Origin: Kitasatospora sp. MAA4
Lineage (GTDB): Bacteria > Actinomycetota > Actinomycetes > Streptomycetales > Streptomycetaceae
Length of the DNA stretch: 64,000 nt
Assembly: GCF_029893355.1 (NCBI RefSeq)
Contig: NZ_JARZAI010000017.1
Location: 62,001 to 126,000 of the forward strand
Direction: 5' to 3'
Below the pieces are notes generated by a model. The model was not told where the DNA came from. It was given only the letters and a program-made list of their open reading frames with translations, and made no database searches. A program made the position numbers and the translations under genes. Of the stretch, positions 24,555 to 33,915 are shown one piece after another (within the stretch, counting starts at the first letter, position 1; each line of letters starts with the position of its first letter).

Positions 24555-24570
24555 ACTGGTCTACACCACT
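24555..24570. promoter_or_regulatory. DasR-responsive element (dre) upstream of nagE1
   Basis: actggtctacaccact is a 16-base imperfect palindrome matching the GntR-family DasR operator consensus (ACTGGTCTAGACCAGT-like) at 13 of 16 positions by eye. It lies 60 bases before the nagE1 start and in the divergent nagF-nagE1 intergenic region. DasR is known to repress nag genes and to be released by glucosamine 6-phosphate. The rest of this 329-base gap shows nothing else I can name. Confidence 0.85.
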
Positions 24571-24630
24571 GTCGGCCCACTCCCCAAACGCGCGAGCCGT
24601 CCGCGGTGTTCCCGTCCCCCGAGGAGCCTG

Positions 24631-25878
24631 ATGAGTGCGGCGAACACCGCGGTTCCACAGCGGAAAGCGCGGTGGCAGACCTTCTACGGCGGTCTGCAGA
24701 AGATGGGCCGCAGCCTCCAACTGCCCGTCGCGGTGCTCCCCGCGGCGGGCATCCTCAACCGGCTGGGGCAACCCGACATCTTCGGCCCCGACGGCCGGAT
24801 CGCCGACTGGCCGGACGTGGCCAAGGTGCTGTCCGGCGCGGGTGGCGCGCTGCTGGACTCCTCGCTCGGCCTGCCGCTGCTCTTCTGCGTCGGCGTCGCC
24901 ATCGGCATGGCGAAGAAGGCGGACGGATCCACCGCGCTGGCGGCGGTGGCCGGCTTCCTCGTCTACTACAACATCCTCCACCAGTTCCCGGTGAAGCCGT
25001 CGACCACGCCCCCGAGCTTCCAGAACCCCGGGGTGTTCGGCGGCATCCTGATGGGCCTGATGGCCTCCTGGTTCTGGGTGCGGTTCCACCGGACCAAGCT
25101 GGTCGACTGGCTGGGCTTCTTCAACGGCCGCCGGCTGGTCCCGATGATCATGGCCTTCGTCGGCATGGTCTTCGCGGTGCTCTGCCTCTGGGTCTGGCCG
25201 CCGGTCGGCACCGGCCTCACGCACTTCAGCGACTGGCTCAGCGAGCGCGGCGCCCTCGGCTCGGGACTCTTCGGCGTGGCCAACCGAGGACTGCTGGTGA
25301 TCGGCATGCACCAGTTCCTGAACACCTTCATGTGGTTCCAGTACGGCAGTTACACCAACCCGGCCGGCAAGGTCTTCAACGGTGACATCAACCGCTTCCT
25401 GGCCGGCGACCCGACGGCCGGCCAGTTCACCTCGGGCTTCTTCCCGATCATGATGTTCGCGCTGCCGGCCGCGGCCCTGGCTATCGCGCACTGCGCCAAG
25501 CCGCACCGCAGGAAGGAGGTGACGGGCCTGATGATCTCGGTTGCCCTGACCTCCTTCGTGACCGGCGTCACCGAGCCGATCGAGTACTCCTTCCTCTACG
25601 TCGCGCCGCTGCTGTATGTGGCGCACGCGCTGCTGACCGGCCTGTCGATGGGCGTCACCTGGGGGCTGGGGGTGCACGACGGCTTCAGCTTCTCGGCCGG
25701 GCTGATCGACTACCTGATCAACTGGTCGCTGGCCACCAAGCCCTGGCTGATCATCCCGATCGGCCTCTGCTTCGCGGTGGTCTACTACACGCTCTTCCGC
25801 GTCATGATCACCAAGTTCGACCTGACCACCCCGGGGCGCGAGCCCGAGGAGGAGGTCGAGGACGTCACCAAGGCCTGA
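24631..25878 (+). CDS. nagE1: PTS EIIC permease NagE1 (GlcNAc family)
   Basis: A 415-residue EIIC permease of the glucose superfamily with about ten membrane segments. Family markers are FYGGLQKMGRSLQLPVAVLP at the N-terminus, AIGMAKKADGSTAL, the conserved NRGLLVIGMHQFLN region and TGVTEPIEYSFLY, which carries the sugar-contacting Glu. It has no EIIB or EIIA domain and depends on NagF. ATG with GAGGAG upstream. A dre operator precedes it. Confidence 0.9.
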   Translation: MSAANTAVPQRKARWQTFYGGLQKMGRSLQLPVAVLPAAGILNRLGQPDIFGPDGRIADWPDVAKVLSGAGGALLDSSLGLPLLFCVGVAIGMAKKADGSTALAAVAGFLVYYNILHQFPVKPSTTPPSFQNPGVFGGILMGLMASWFWVRFHRTKLVDWLGFFNGRRLVPMIMAFVGMVFAVLCLWVWPPVGTGLTHFSDWLSERGALGSGLFGVANRGLLVIGMHQFLNTFMWFQYGSYTNPAGKVFNGDINRFLAGDPTAGQFTSGFFPIMMFALPAAALAIAHCAKPHRRKEVTGLMISVALTSFVTGVTEPIEYSFLYVAPLLYVAHALLTGLSMGVTWGLGVHDGFSFSAGLIDYLINWSLATKPWLIIPIGLCFAVVYYTLFRVMITKFDLTTPGREPEEEVEDVTKA

Positions 25879-25987
25879 CCCCTAGTACCCTCGAAGATCG
25901 CTAATCCTCAACAAGGTTTCGATTTCATAGCGCTTCCCACCTGCAGGGCTGTCTGGGGTTCCTTGGCCTCTCAGGGCGTGCTACAAA

Positions 25988-26019
25988 ACTGGTCTACACC
26001 ACTAGTGGTGTAGACCAGT
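25988..26019. promoter_or_regulatory. Double dre operator: perfect 32-base palindrome before nagE2
   Basis: Two dre elements, actggtctacaccact (25988-26003) and agtggtgtagaccagt (26004-26019), abut with no spacer and are exact reverse complements, so the whole is a perfect 32-base palindrome. Each half is the same sequence as the dre before nagE1. It ends 58 bases before the nagE2 ATG and should bind two DasR dimers side by side or form an alternative cruciform. Confidence 0.85.
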
Positions 26020-26077
26020 TCGCGTGTCGGACCAGGCCGCACCCCGACCGACCCGCCCTGCCGTTAGGAACCACCCC

Positions 26078-27352
26078 ATGAGTACGACCAAGCAGGCACC
26101 GGCGCCCGCCTCGTCGCCGGGCCCCTCCCCGCTGAAGAAGCACGGTCAGAGCTTCCTTCAGGGTCTGCAGAAGATGGGGCGCAGCCTCCAGCTGCCCATC
26201 GCCGTCCTGCCGGCCGCCGGCATCCTGCTGCGCCTGGGCCAGGACGACGTCTTCGGCAAGGACGGCCTGGGCTGGGACAAGGTCGCCGCGGTGTTCAGCA
26301 CCGCGGGCAACGCGGTCTTCGGCAACCTGGCCCTGCTCTTCGCGGTCGGTATCGCCATCGGCTTCGCCAAGAAGGCCGACGGCTCCACGGCGCTGGCGGC
26401 CCTGGTCGGCTACCTGGTCTACAAGAACGTGCTGACCGCGTTCCCGATCACCGAGGGGCACATCGACGGCGGCAAGTGGGTCGCGGCGACGTACCAGGAC
26501 CCGGGCGTGCTCGGCGGTGTGGTCATCGGCCTGCTGAGCGCCGTGCTCTGGCAGCGCTACCACCGCACCAAGCTGGTCGACTGGCTGGGCTTCTTCAACG
26601 GCCGCCGGCTCGTCCCGATCATCATGGCCTTCGTCGGCACCGGCGTCGGCGTGGTCTTCGCCTACACCTGGGGCCCGGTCGGCAACGCCATCGGCCACCT
26701 GAACAACACCCTGATCGGCGCCGGGGCGCTGGGCGCGGGCGCGTTCGGCCTGGTCAACCGGGCACTGCTGCCGGTCGGCATGCACCAGTTCGTCAACTCC
26801 TACGCCTGGTTCCAGGCCGGTGACTTCACCAAGCCCGACGGCACCGTCGTGCACGGCGACATCAGCCGCTTCTTCGCCGGCGACCCGACGGCCGGACAGT
26901 TCACCTCGGGCTTCTTCCCGATCATGATGTTCGCGCTGCCGGCCGCCGCCCTGGCCATCGCGCACTGCGCCAAGCCGGAGCGCCGCAAGGCCGTCATGGG
27001 CATGATGATGTCGCTGGCGCTGACCTCCTTCGTCACCGGCGTCACCGAGCCGATCGAGTTCTCCTTCGTCTTCATCGCCCCGGTGCTGTACGCGATCCAC
27101 GCCGTGCTCACCGCCGTCTCGATGGCCGTGACCTGGGCGCTCGGCGTGCACATCGGCTTCAACTTCTCGGCCGGTGCGATCGACTACGGGCTCAGCTGGC
27201 ACCTGGCGACCAAGCCGTGGCTGATCATCCCGATCGGCCTGGTCTTCGCGGTGATCTACTACGCGGTCTTCCGCTTCGCGATCACCAAGTTCGACCTCAA
27301 GACCCCCGGTCGCGAGAGCGACGAGGAGATCGAGGACATCACCAAGGCCTGA
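26078..27352 (+). CDS. nagE2: PTS EIIC permease NagE2 (GlcNAc)
   Basis: A 424-residue EIIC, close paralogue of NagE1 (shared FHRTKLVDWLGFFNGRRLVP-type loop, FAGDPTAGQFTSGFFPIMM, TGVTEPIEFSFVF). NagE2 is the main GlcNAc permease in S. coelicolor. I chose the ATG at 26078 because TAGGAA lies 8 bases upstream; an in-frame GTG at 26024 would add 18 residues and lies just past the operator. It follows NagE1 on the same strand with its own operator. Confidence 0.92.
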   Translation: MSTTKQAPAPASSPGPSPLKKHGQSFLQGLQKMGRSLQLPIAVLPAAGILLRLGQDDVFGKDGLGWDKVAAVFSTAGNAVFGNLALLFAVGIAIGFAKKADGSTALAALVGYLVYKNVLTAFPITEGHIDGGKWVAATYQDPGVLGGVVIGLLSAVLWQRYHRTKLVDWLGFFNGRRLVPIIMAFVGTGVGVVFAYTWGPVGNAIGHLNNTLIGAGALGAGAFGLVNRALLPVGMHQFVNSYAWFQAGDFTKPDGTVVHGDISRFFAGDPTAGQFTSGFFPIMMFALPAAALAIAHCAKPERRKAVMGMMMSLALTSFVTGVTEPIEFSFVFIAPVLYAIHAVLTAVSMAVTWALGVHIGFNFSAGAIDYGLSWHLATKPWLIIPIGLVFAVIYYAVFRFAITKFDLKTPGRESDEEIEDITKA

Positions 27353-27367
27353 TCCGCGTCAACACAC

Positions 27368-27401
27368 GAGAGGCACCGACCCGCCCGGGTCGGTGCCTCT
27401 C
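27368..27401. terminator. Hairpin terminator between nagE2 and the MBL hydrolase gene
   Basis: Perfect 15-base inverted repeat gagaggcaccgaccc / gggtcggtgcctctc at 27368-27382 and 27387-27401 with a 4-base loop, between two convergent genes. It can serve both directions. Confidence 0.85.
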
Positions 27402-27420
27402 TACGTTCCAGGACGCAGCG

Positions 27421-28167
27421 TCAGATCTCGTACACCGCACCGGCCTTGGCGACCTCGACCGGACCGCTGTAGGCGGCCTCGGCGTCGCGCAGGTTGCGGT
27501 CGGGGTCGGTCCACGGCGGGATGTGGGTCAGCACCAGGCGCCCGGCCCCTGCGGCGGCGGCGTGCTCGCCCGCCTCCCGGCCGTTCAGGTGGATCGCCTG
27601 GAAGGTCTCCTTGCCGTCCGTGAAGGCCGCCTCGCACAGGAAGAGGTCGGTTCCGCGGGCCAGCTCCACCAGGTCGGGGCACTCCCCCGTGTCGCCGGAG
27701 TAGACCAGCGAGCGGCCGTCGTGGTCGATCCGGAAGGCGTACGCCTCGACCGGGTGGTTGACCTGGACGGCGGTGACGGTCAGCGGGCCGAGCTGGAAGC
27801 TGCCGGGGGTCAGCGTGCGGAAGTCGAAGACCTCGGTCATCCCGGGCTGCTCGGGCATGTCGTAGGCGCGGGCGAGCCGGCCGGGGGTGTCGCGCGGGCC
27901 GTACACCGGCAGCAGGTCGGGGCAGCCCTCCTGGCGGTAGTTGCGGGCCACCCAGTAGGCGAGGAGATCGATGCAGTGGTCGGCGTGCAGGTGGCTGAGC
28001 ACGACGGCGTCCACGTCGTAGAGGCCGACGTGGCTCTGCAGGGCGCCGAGCGCGCCGTTGCCGAGGTCGAGCACGAGCCGGTAGCCGTCGGCCTCGACCA
28101 GATAGCTGGAGCACGGCGAAGCGGGGGACGGGAAGGTCCCCGAGCACCCCACCACAGTCAGTTTCAT
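27421..28167 (-). CDS. MBL-fold hydrolase, probable Rv1339-like phosphodiesterase
   Basis: A 248-residue metallo-beta-lactamase-fold protein with HLHADH at residues 59-64, the Asp and His ligands in YSGDTGECPDLVE and THIPPWTDP, and an N-terminal GCSGTFPSP. It fits the RNase Z/phosphodiesterase branch. By gene neighbourhood (rph and rdgB on one side, cysM-cysO-mec on the other) it corresponds to M. tuberculosis Rv1339, which is reported as a cyclic-AMP phosphodiesterase; the same activity here is inference. ATG has GAGGGG upstream. Confidence 0.85.
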   Translation of the reverse strand: MKLTVVGCSGTFPSPASPCSSYLVEADGYRLVLDLGNGALGALQSHVGLYDVDAVVLSHLHADHCIDLLAYWVARNYRQEGCPDLLPVYGPRDTPGRLARAYDMPEQPGMTEVFDFRTLTPGSFQLGPLTVTAVQVNHPVEAYAFRIDHDGRSLVYSGDTGECPDLVELARGTDLFLCEAAFTDGKETFQAIHLNGREAGEHAAAAGAGRLVLTHIPPWTDPDRNLRDAEAAYSGPVEVAKAGAVYEI

Positions 28168-28368
28168 CCCGAGCCCCTCCGCCGGATCCTGGTCCGCGCG
28201 CACGCGGGTTACCGCCGGGTCGCACCGGCGGGTAAGTGCTGCGTTCGCGTGTCGAGAGTAAGGGCGGAGGGGCACTTTGCCCCCGTCCCCGTGCCGCGCT
28301 GTGGCTGGAATCACCAGAACGGGGCGAGGGGGCGAGCCTAGGGGTGACGGGGGTCTCGGCGGGTGGAT

Positions 28369-28563
28369 TCAGCGCTGTCCGGGTCGGCGTCGGGCCCACT
28401 GGCGGACGGTGTCGGCATACCAGCGGGGGTGCCCGTCGGCATCGACGAAGTCCGGGTCCGGCAGCAGGCCGTGCCGTCGGTAGTTGCGGACAGTATCGGG
28501 TTGGACTCCGATATGGCGGGCGATCTCGGCGTAGGACCACTCTTCCGTGCTGCGTGGGCTCAT
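28369..28563 (-). CDS. Small MerR/AlpA-type helix-turn-helix protein
   Basis: A 64-residue DNA-binding protein: WSYAEIARHIGVQPDTVRNY is the helix-turn-helix and RRHGLLPDPDFVDADGHPRW is the wing, as in excisionase-like MerR-superfamily mini-proteins. No effector domain. It is divergent from the membrane-anchored MazF-like gene, 173 bases apart, so it may control that gene or its own promoter; I see no operator that settles this. Flanks give no integrase, so an excisionase role is unsupported. Confidence 0.72.
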   Translation of the reverse strand: MSPRSTEEWSYAEIARHIGVQPDTVRNYRRHGLLPDPDFVDADGHPRWYADTVRQWARRRPGQR

Positions 28564-28736
28564 CTGGTTGCCACCTCCGGGCGAGGGTTTCCGAGGCTGA
28601 ACTCGGACCTGCGGAGGTCAGCTTTTCCAGCACAACGAGGGCGCCCGGGCGCCCGACGGGGCCCGTGGTCGTTCCGTGACAGAGCGGAAGCAGCAAACGG
28701 ACAAAGCCCCGACTGTCACACCGGTACGGTCAGCAC

Positions 28737-29183
28737 ATGAATGTGCTGGTTCCCGTCCTGGCAGTGGTGGCGATCCTCGCCGCCGTCGCGTTCGTCCGCT
28801 CCCGGCAGCGAACCGACGAGCGACCCGACCAACGACCCCACGAGCGGCCCGGCACCGTCCAGGCGCCGCACGGCTCCCCCGCGCCCCGGGAGATCTGGTG
28901 GGCCGAGGTCCCGTTCGAGGACGGGCCCGGCGCCAAGGACCGGCCCTGCCTGGTGCTGCGGGTGGACCGCCGGACGGCCACCGTCGTGAAGATCACCAGC
29001 AAGCACCACGCGGAACGCCCCGGTGTGCTGGCCCTGCCGCCCGGCACGGTCGGCGACCACCAGGGCCGGGCCAGCTGGCTGGAGACGGACGAGCTGCGCG
29101 AGGTGCCGCTGAGCGACTTCCGCCGCCGGGTCGGACCGGTCGACGCACAGACCTGGGCCCGCACCCAGCGCGCCGTGCACTGA
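28737..29183 (+). CDS. Membrane-anchored PemK/MazF-like protein
   Basis: A 148-residue protein. Residues 1-20 form a single membrane helix, followed by a 25-residue charged linker. The C-terminal 95 residues have the PemK/MazF fold pattern: EIWWAEVPFEDGPGAKDRPC (beta 1 and the loop with Arg), LVLRVDRRTATVVKITSK, and the last strands ending PLSDFRRRVGPV. Soluble MazF toxins cleave RNA; here the anchor and the absence of an adjacent antitoxin gene argue against a classical toxin. It converges with cysM. Confidence 0.65.
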   Translation: MNVLVPVLAVVAILAAVAFVRSRQRTDERPDQRPHERPGTVQAPHGSPAPREIWWAEVPFEDGPGAKDRPCLVLRVDRRTATVVKITSKHHAERPGVLALPPGTVGDHQGRASWLETDELREVPLSDFRRRVGPVDAQTWARTQRAVH

Positions 29184-29210
29184 GAACGGGCCCGATCCAC
29201 TGCTGGAGTA

Positions 29211-30457
<1,247 letters not shown>

Positions 30458-30564
30458 GGCTGCGCTCCTGTGGAGGTGGTGGTGGGCCGCAGGGCGCGGC
30501 GGGGGGTGGTGCGAAAGGGCGTCGGTGCTGCGGGCGTCGTGCCGCGCTCTCGCCGGTGGGCGGC

Positions 30565-30681
30565 TCAGCGCAGGGCGGCGGCGTCGGGACAGATCGCCGC
30601 GGCGTGCCGGCACAGGTCGATGTGCAGGCGCGCCACAAGGCGGATGCCCGGGGCCTGGGTGCTCACATCGAGGGAACGCAT
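30565..30681 (-). CDS. Cysteine-responsive leader peptide upstream of cysO
   Basis: A 38-residue ORF whose centre, RLHIDLCRHAAAIC, matches the conserved pattern of the actinobacterial putative leader peptides (R-x-H-I-D-L-x-R) found before sulfur metabolism genes. It carries cysteine codons at positions 24 and 31. It lies between mec and cysO on the same strand, 107 bases before the cysO ATG. A leader with Cys codons followed by that spacer is the layout expected for attenuation by cysteine supply: stalling of the ribosome would open expression of cysO-cysM. Only weak ribosome-site purines (gatgag) precede the ATG. Confidence 0.75.
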   Translation of the reverse strand: MRSLDVSTQAPGIRLVARLHIDLCRHAAAICPDAAALR

Positions 30682-30800
30682 GGGCTCATCGTATAGATTC
30701 CCGGCCCTGTTCCGTCATGTCCGTCTCGCAGCGTGGATGGTTTCGTGTCAGGAGCTGAGATCGACCGGCCCGCCGCGCAGCTGCGGCGGGCCCCGCGGGG

Positions 30801-31232
30801 TCAGGGCGCGGGCGGCCCGACGACCTCGACGTCTTCCTCTGTGATCTCGCCGTCCACGATGCGGAACGAGCGGAACTGGAACGGGTCCTCCGGGCCGGTT
30901 CCCTCCGCCGTCGAGACCAGCACGTAGTGGGCCTCCGGCTCGGAGGCGTAGCTGACGTCGGTGCGCGAGGGGTAGGCCTCGGTCGCGGTGTGCGAGTGGT
31001 AGACGATGACGGGCTCCTCGTCCCGGTCGTCCATCTCGCGGTACAGCTTCAGCAGGTCCGCGGAGTCGAACTCGTAGAAGGTCGGCGAACGGGCCGCGTT
31101 GAGCATCGGGATGAACCGCTCGGGGCGTCCGCTGCCGGCCGGGCCCGCGACGACTCCGCAGGCCTCGTCCGGGTGGTCGGCACGGGCGTGGGCGACGATC
31201 GCGTCGTGCAGCTCTCGGGTGATGGTCAGCAT
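30801..31232 (-). CDS. mec: Mec, M67 (JAMM) zinc peptidase for CysO
   Basis: A 143-residue JAMM metallopeptidase: catalytic Glu23 in DEACGVVAG, and the zinc motif His79, His81, Ser89, Asp92 in YHSHTATEAYPSRTD. Mec is known to release cysteine from CysO-cysteine in mycobacteria; the GG-SK end of CysO here suggests it also trims the carrier. It is the first of the mec-leader-cysO-cysM run. Confidence 0.9.
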   Translation of the reverse strand: MLTITRELHDAIVAHARADHPDEACGVVAGPAGSGRPERFIPMLNAARSPTFYEFDSADLLKLYREMDDRDEEPVIVYHSHTATEAYPSRTDVSYASEPEAHYVLVSTAEGTGPEDPFQFRSFRIVDGEITEEDVEVVGPPAP

Positions 31233-31266
31233 GCGGCCAGGATAGCCACGCGCCGCCGGGCCGAGA

Positions 31267-32709
31267 TCACCGTGGCCCCGCGACGGGCAGCTGCTCGTCG
31301 GCCGTACCGCGCACCGCCTCCGGCCTGGTCCGCTTGAGCACCTGATAGCCGATCACCAGCAGCACCGCCCAGACCGGGAAGACGTAGAGCGAGATCCGGT
31401 TGTCCGCATCGAAGGCGATCAGCACCACCACCAGGCCGAGGAAGCCGAGCGCCGCCCAGCTGCTCCACAGACCCGCGGGGGCCTTGAAGCTCGGCTCCGG
31501 GAGGTCGCCGCGCTGCCAGGCCGTGCGGTAGCGGATCTGGCAGATCAGGATGATCGACCAGGTCCAGATCCCGCAGACGGTGGCCACCGCGGTGATGTAC
31601 TCGAAGGCCTTGCCCGGCGCCACCGCGTTGAGCAGCACGCCCGCGCCCATCAGCAGCGCGGAGGCGGTGATCGCGGCGGCCGGGGTCTGACGCTTGTTCA
31701 GCGCGGTCATCCGGCTGGGCGCCTGACCGCGCATCGCCAGCTCGCGCAGCATCCGACCGGTGGAGTACATGCCCGAGTTGCAGGAGGAGAGCGCCGCGGT
31801 GAGCACCACGAAGTTGATGATGCCGGCCGCCGCCGGGATGCCGATCTTCCCGAACGCGGCGACGAACGGGCTGACGCCGGGCTGGAACTCGGTCCACGGC
31901 ACCACGGCGAGGATCACCGCCAACGAGCCGATGTAGAAGAGCACGATGCGCAGCGGCAGCGTGTTGATGGCCCGCGGCAGGGTCTTCTCCGGGTCCTCGC
32001 TCTCGCCGGCCGTCACACCGACCAACTCCACGCCGAGGTAGGCGAACATGACGATCTGGAGGGTCATCAGCGTGGCGCCGACGCCCTTGGGGAAGAAGCC
32101 GCCGTCCTGCCACAGATGGGTCACCGACGCGGTCTCGCCCGCCTTGCCGAAGCCCAGCGTCAGCACGCCGATCCCGATCAGGATCATCCCGATGATCGCC
32201 GTCACCTTGACCATCGAGAACCAGAACTCGATCTCGCCGAAGAGCTTCACCGAGATCAGGTTGGCGGCGTAGAGCACCAGCAGGAAGCAGAGCGCGCTGA
32301 GCCACTGCGGGATGCCCGGCGCCCAGTACTTCACGTAGACGGCGGCTGCGGTGGTCTCGGCCATGCCGGTGACCACCCAGAACAGCCAGTACGTCCAGCC
32401 GGTGACGTACCCCGCGAACGGGCCGAGGAACTCGCGTGCGTACTCGCTGAAGCTGCCGGCCACCGGCCGGTAGGTGAGCAGCTCGCCCAGCGCCCGCATG
32501 ATGACGAAGATGACCACGCCCGCGATCGCGTAGGCCAGGATCAGGCTCGGCCCGGCCTTGGAGATCGCGGTGCCGGCACCCAGGAAGAGCCCGGTGCCGA
32601 TCGCACCGCCGATCGCGATCATCTGGATCTGGCGACTGCCGAGCCCGCGGGCGTAGCCCTCCTCGTCGGGTCCTGAGTCCACCGCTTGGTCACACGTCTG
32701 CTCGGCCAT
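31267..32709 (-). CDS. Amino acid permease (APC/AAT family)
   Basis: A 480-residue, 12-helix transporter of the AAT family. MIAIGGAIGTGLFLGAGTAI is the conserved unwound helix 1, and GELLTYRPVAGSFSEYAREF, plus VELVGVTAGESEDPEKTLPRAI, are typical of the GABA/cationic amino acid members. I chose the ATG at 32709 for family length; a start at 32751 adds 14 unconserved residues. It imports an amino acid by proton symport; the substrate is unknown. Confidence 0.85.
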   Translation of the reverse strand: MAEQTCDQAVDSGPDEEGYARGLGSRQIQMIAIGGAIGTGLFLGAGTAISKAGPSLILAYAIAGVVIFVIMRALGELLTYRPVAGSFSEYAREFLGPFAGYVTGWTYWLFWVVTGMAETTAAAVYVKYWAPGIPQWLSALCFLLVLYAANLISVKLFGEIEFWFSMVKVTAIIGMILIGIGVLTLGFGKAGETASVTHLWQDGGFFPKGVGATLMTLQIVMFAYLGVELVGVTAGESEDPEKTLPRAINTLPLRIVLFYIGSLAVILAVVPWTEFQPGVSPFVAAFGKIGIPAAAGIINFVVLTAALSSCNSGMYSTGRMLRELAMRGQAPSRMTALNKRQTPAAAITASALLMGAGVLLNAVAPGKAFEYITAVATVCGIWTWSIILICQIRYRTAWQRGDLPEPSFKAPAGLWSSWAALGFLGLVVVLIAFDADNRISLYVFPVWAVLLVIGYQVLKRTRPEAVRGTADEQLPVAGPR

Positions 32710-32807
32710 GGGCACCGTCGTACCACAGCGAAAACGGTCAGTAGTGCGCATCTGAGCGTTATTTGAGCAAACCGGGGTGGATCGGTCAGCCGGTCGTCAG
32801 CCGGCAG

Positions 32808-33383
32808 TCAGCCGGTCATCGCCTCCAGCAGCGACTCCTGCATCGCGCCGAGCCAGAGGTAGGCCATCACCAGCGGCTTGCGCGGGTCGCTGTCCGGCAG
32901 GTCGTAGAGGCCCTGCTCGTCCTCCTCGGTGATCTCCAGCCGGGCACCGAGGGTCAGCCGCAGGTCGTTGAAGGCGCAGAGCCAGCGCGGGCAGTCCTCG
33001 GCCGCCGCGCGGACCACGCCGCCGGCGCCGCCCAGGGTGTCCAGCGCGCGGACCACCAGCAGCGCGTCGTCGCGCTTGCGGGCCCGCAGGTCGAGCTCGG
33101 TGTAACGGCGGAACTCGCCGGCCGCCGCCCTGGTCTGCGGGTCCGCGGGCTTGCCGGGCTCGCCGTAGGCGTCGGGGAAGAGCCGGGCCAGCGCGGGGTC
33201 GACGGGGGCCTCGGTGGGGCCCTCGGCGAAGAGCGCGGCGAGCGGGTCCTCACTCTCACCGCCGGGGCCCGGGCCGATCAGCTCCAGCATCTGCACCTCC
33301 AGCGAGCGGAGGATGGCAGCCTCCAGCTCCTCCAGAGCGATCGCCGCTCCGCCGTCGCCGGTCCCCTCGAACAACCCAGCCAT
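32808..33383 (-). CDS. DUF2017 protein
   Basis: A 191-residue cytoplasmic protein, helical, of the DUF2017 family, with the FRRYTELDLRARKRDDALLV core and DPRKPLVMAYLWLGAMQESL near the C-terminus. It is always near clpS in actinobacteria and its function is unknown. ATG 56 bases after clpS ends. Confidence 0.85.
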   Translation of the reverse strand: MAGLFEGTGDGGAAIALEELEAAILRSLEVQMLELIGPGPGGESEDPLAALFAEGPTEAPVDPALARLFPDAYGEPGKPADPQTRAAAGEFRRYTELDLRARKRDDALLVVRALDTLGGAGGVVRAAAEDCPRWLCAFNDLRLTLGARLEITEEDEQGLYDLPDSDPRKPLVMAYLWLGAMQESLLEAMTG

Positions 33384-33439
33384 CGTTAAGCAACCCGTTC
33401 CGGTTCGTGTGTCATCTTCGGTACTGCGGCCCGAGGCCG

Positions 33440-33733
33440 TCAGTCGTGCTGGAGCGTGGCCCAGAGCCCGTAGCCGTGCATGGCCTGGACGTCCCGCTCC
33501 ATCTCCTCGCGCGATCCGCTGGAGACCACCGCGCGGCCGCGGGTGTGCACGTCCATCATCAGCTTGCGCGCCTTCTCCTTCGGGTAGCCGAAGTAGGCCT
33601 GGAAGACGTACTGGACGTAGCTCATCAGATTGACCGGGTCGTTGTGGACGATGGTGACCCACGGTGTGTCCGGCTCCGCCACCGGGAGGCTGTCCGCCTC
33701 GGGGAGTTCGATCTCGGCCGGCGCGACACTCAC
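33440..33733 (-). CDS. clpS: ATP-dependent Clp protease adaptor ClpS
   Basis: A 97-residue adaptor that delivers N-degron substrates to ClpCP. The core [20 protein letters not shown] contains the His/Asn-Asp residues that bind the substrate N-terminus; [19 protein letters not shown] follows. A 20-residue flexible N-terminal extension is normal. GTG start. Upstream of DUF2017 on the same strand and divergent from pncB. Confidence 0.95.
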   Translation of the reverse strand: MSVAPAEIELPEADSLPVAEPDTPWVTIVHNDPVNLMSYVQYVFQAYFGYPKEKARKLMMDVHTRGRAVVSSGSREEMERDVQAMHGYGLWATLQHD

Positions 33734-33915
33734 GGGCGGGCTCTCCTAGCTGGGCACGGTTGGGGCAGGGCTGCTCCGGCCTCCCATGCTGCCATCCGGG
33801 CGACCCCGGAGCGATTCCGCCCCGGCCGCCAGCGATTCCACGCCGGCCGTCCCGCGGCGCGACTCTTCCGCGAGAAATCGTCAAACTGACGCTAAGTCGT
33901 AGTAGCATCATCCTC

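Noticed and set aside
28369-28563. Excisionase reading of the mini helix-turn-helix protein
   Set aside because: No integrase, att repeat or tRNA lies next to it.
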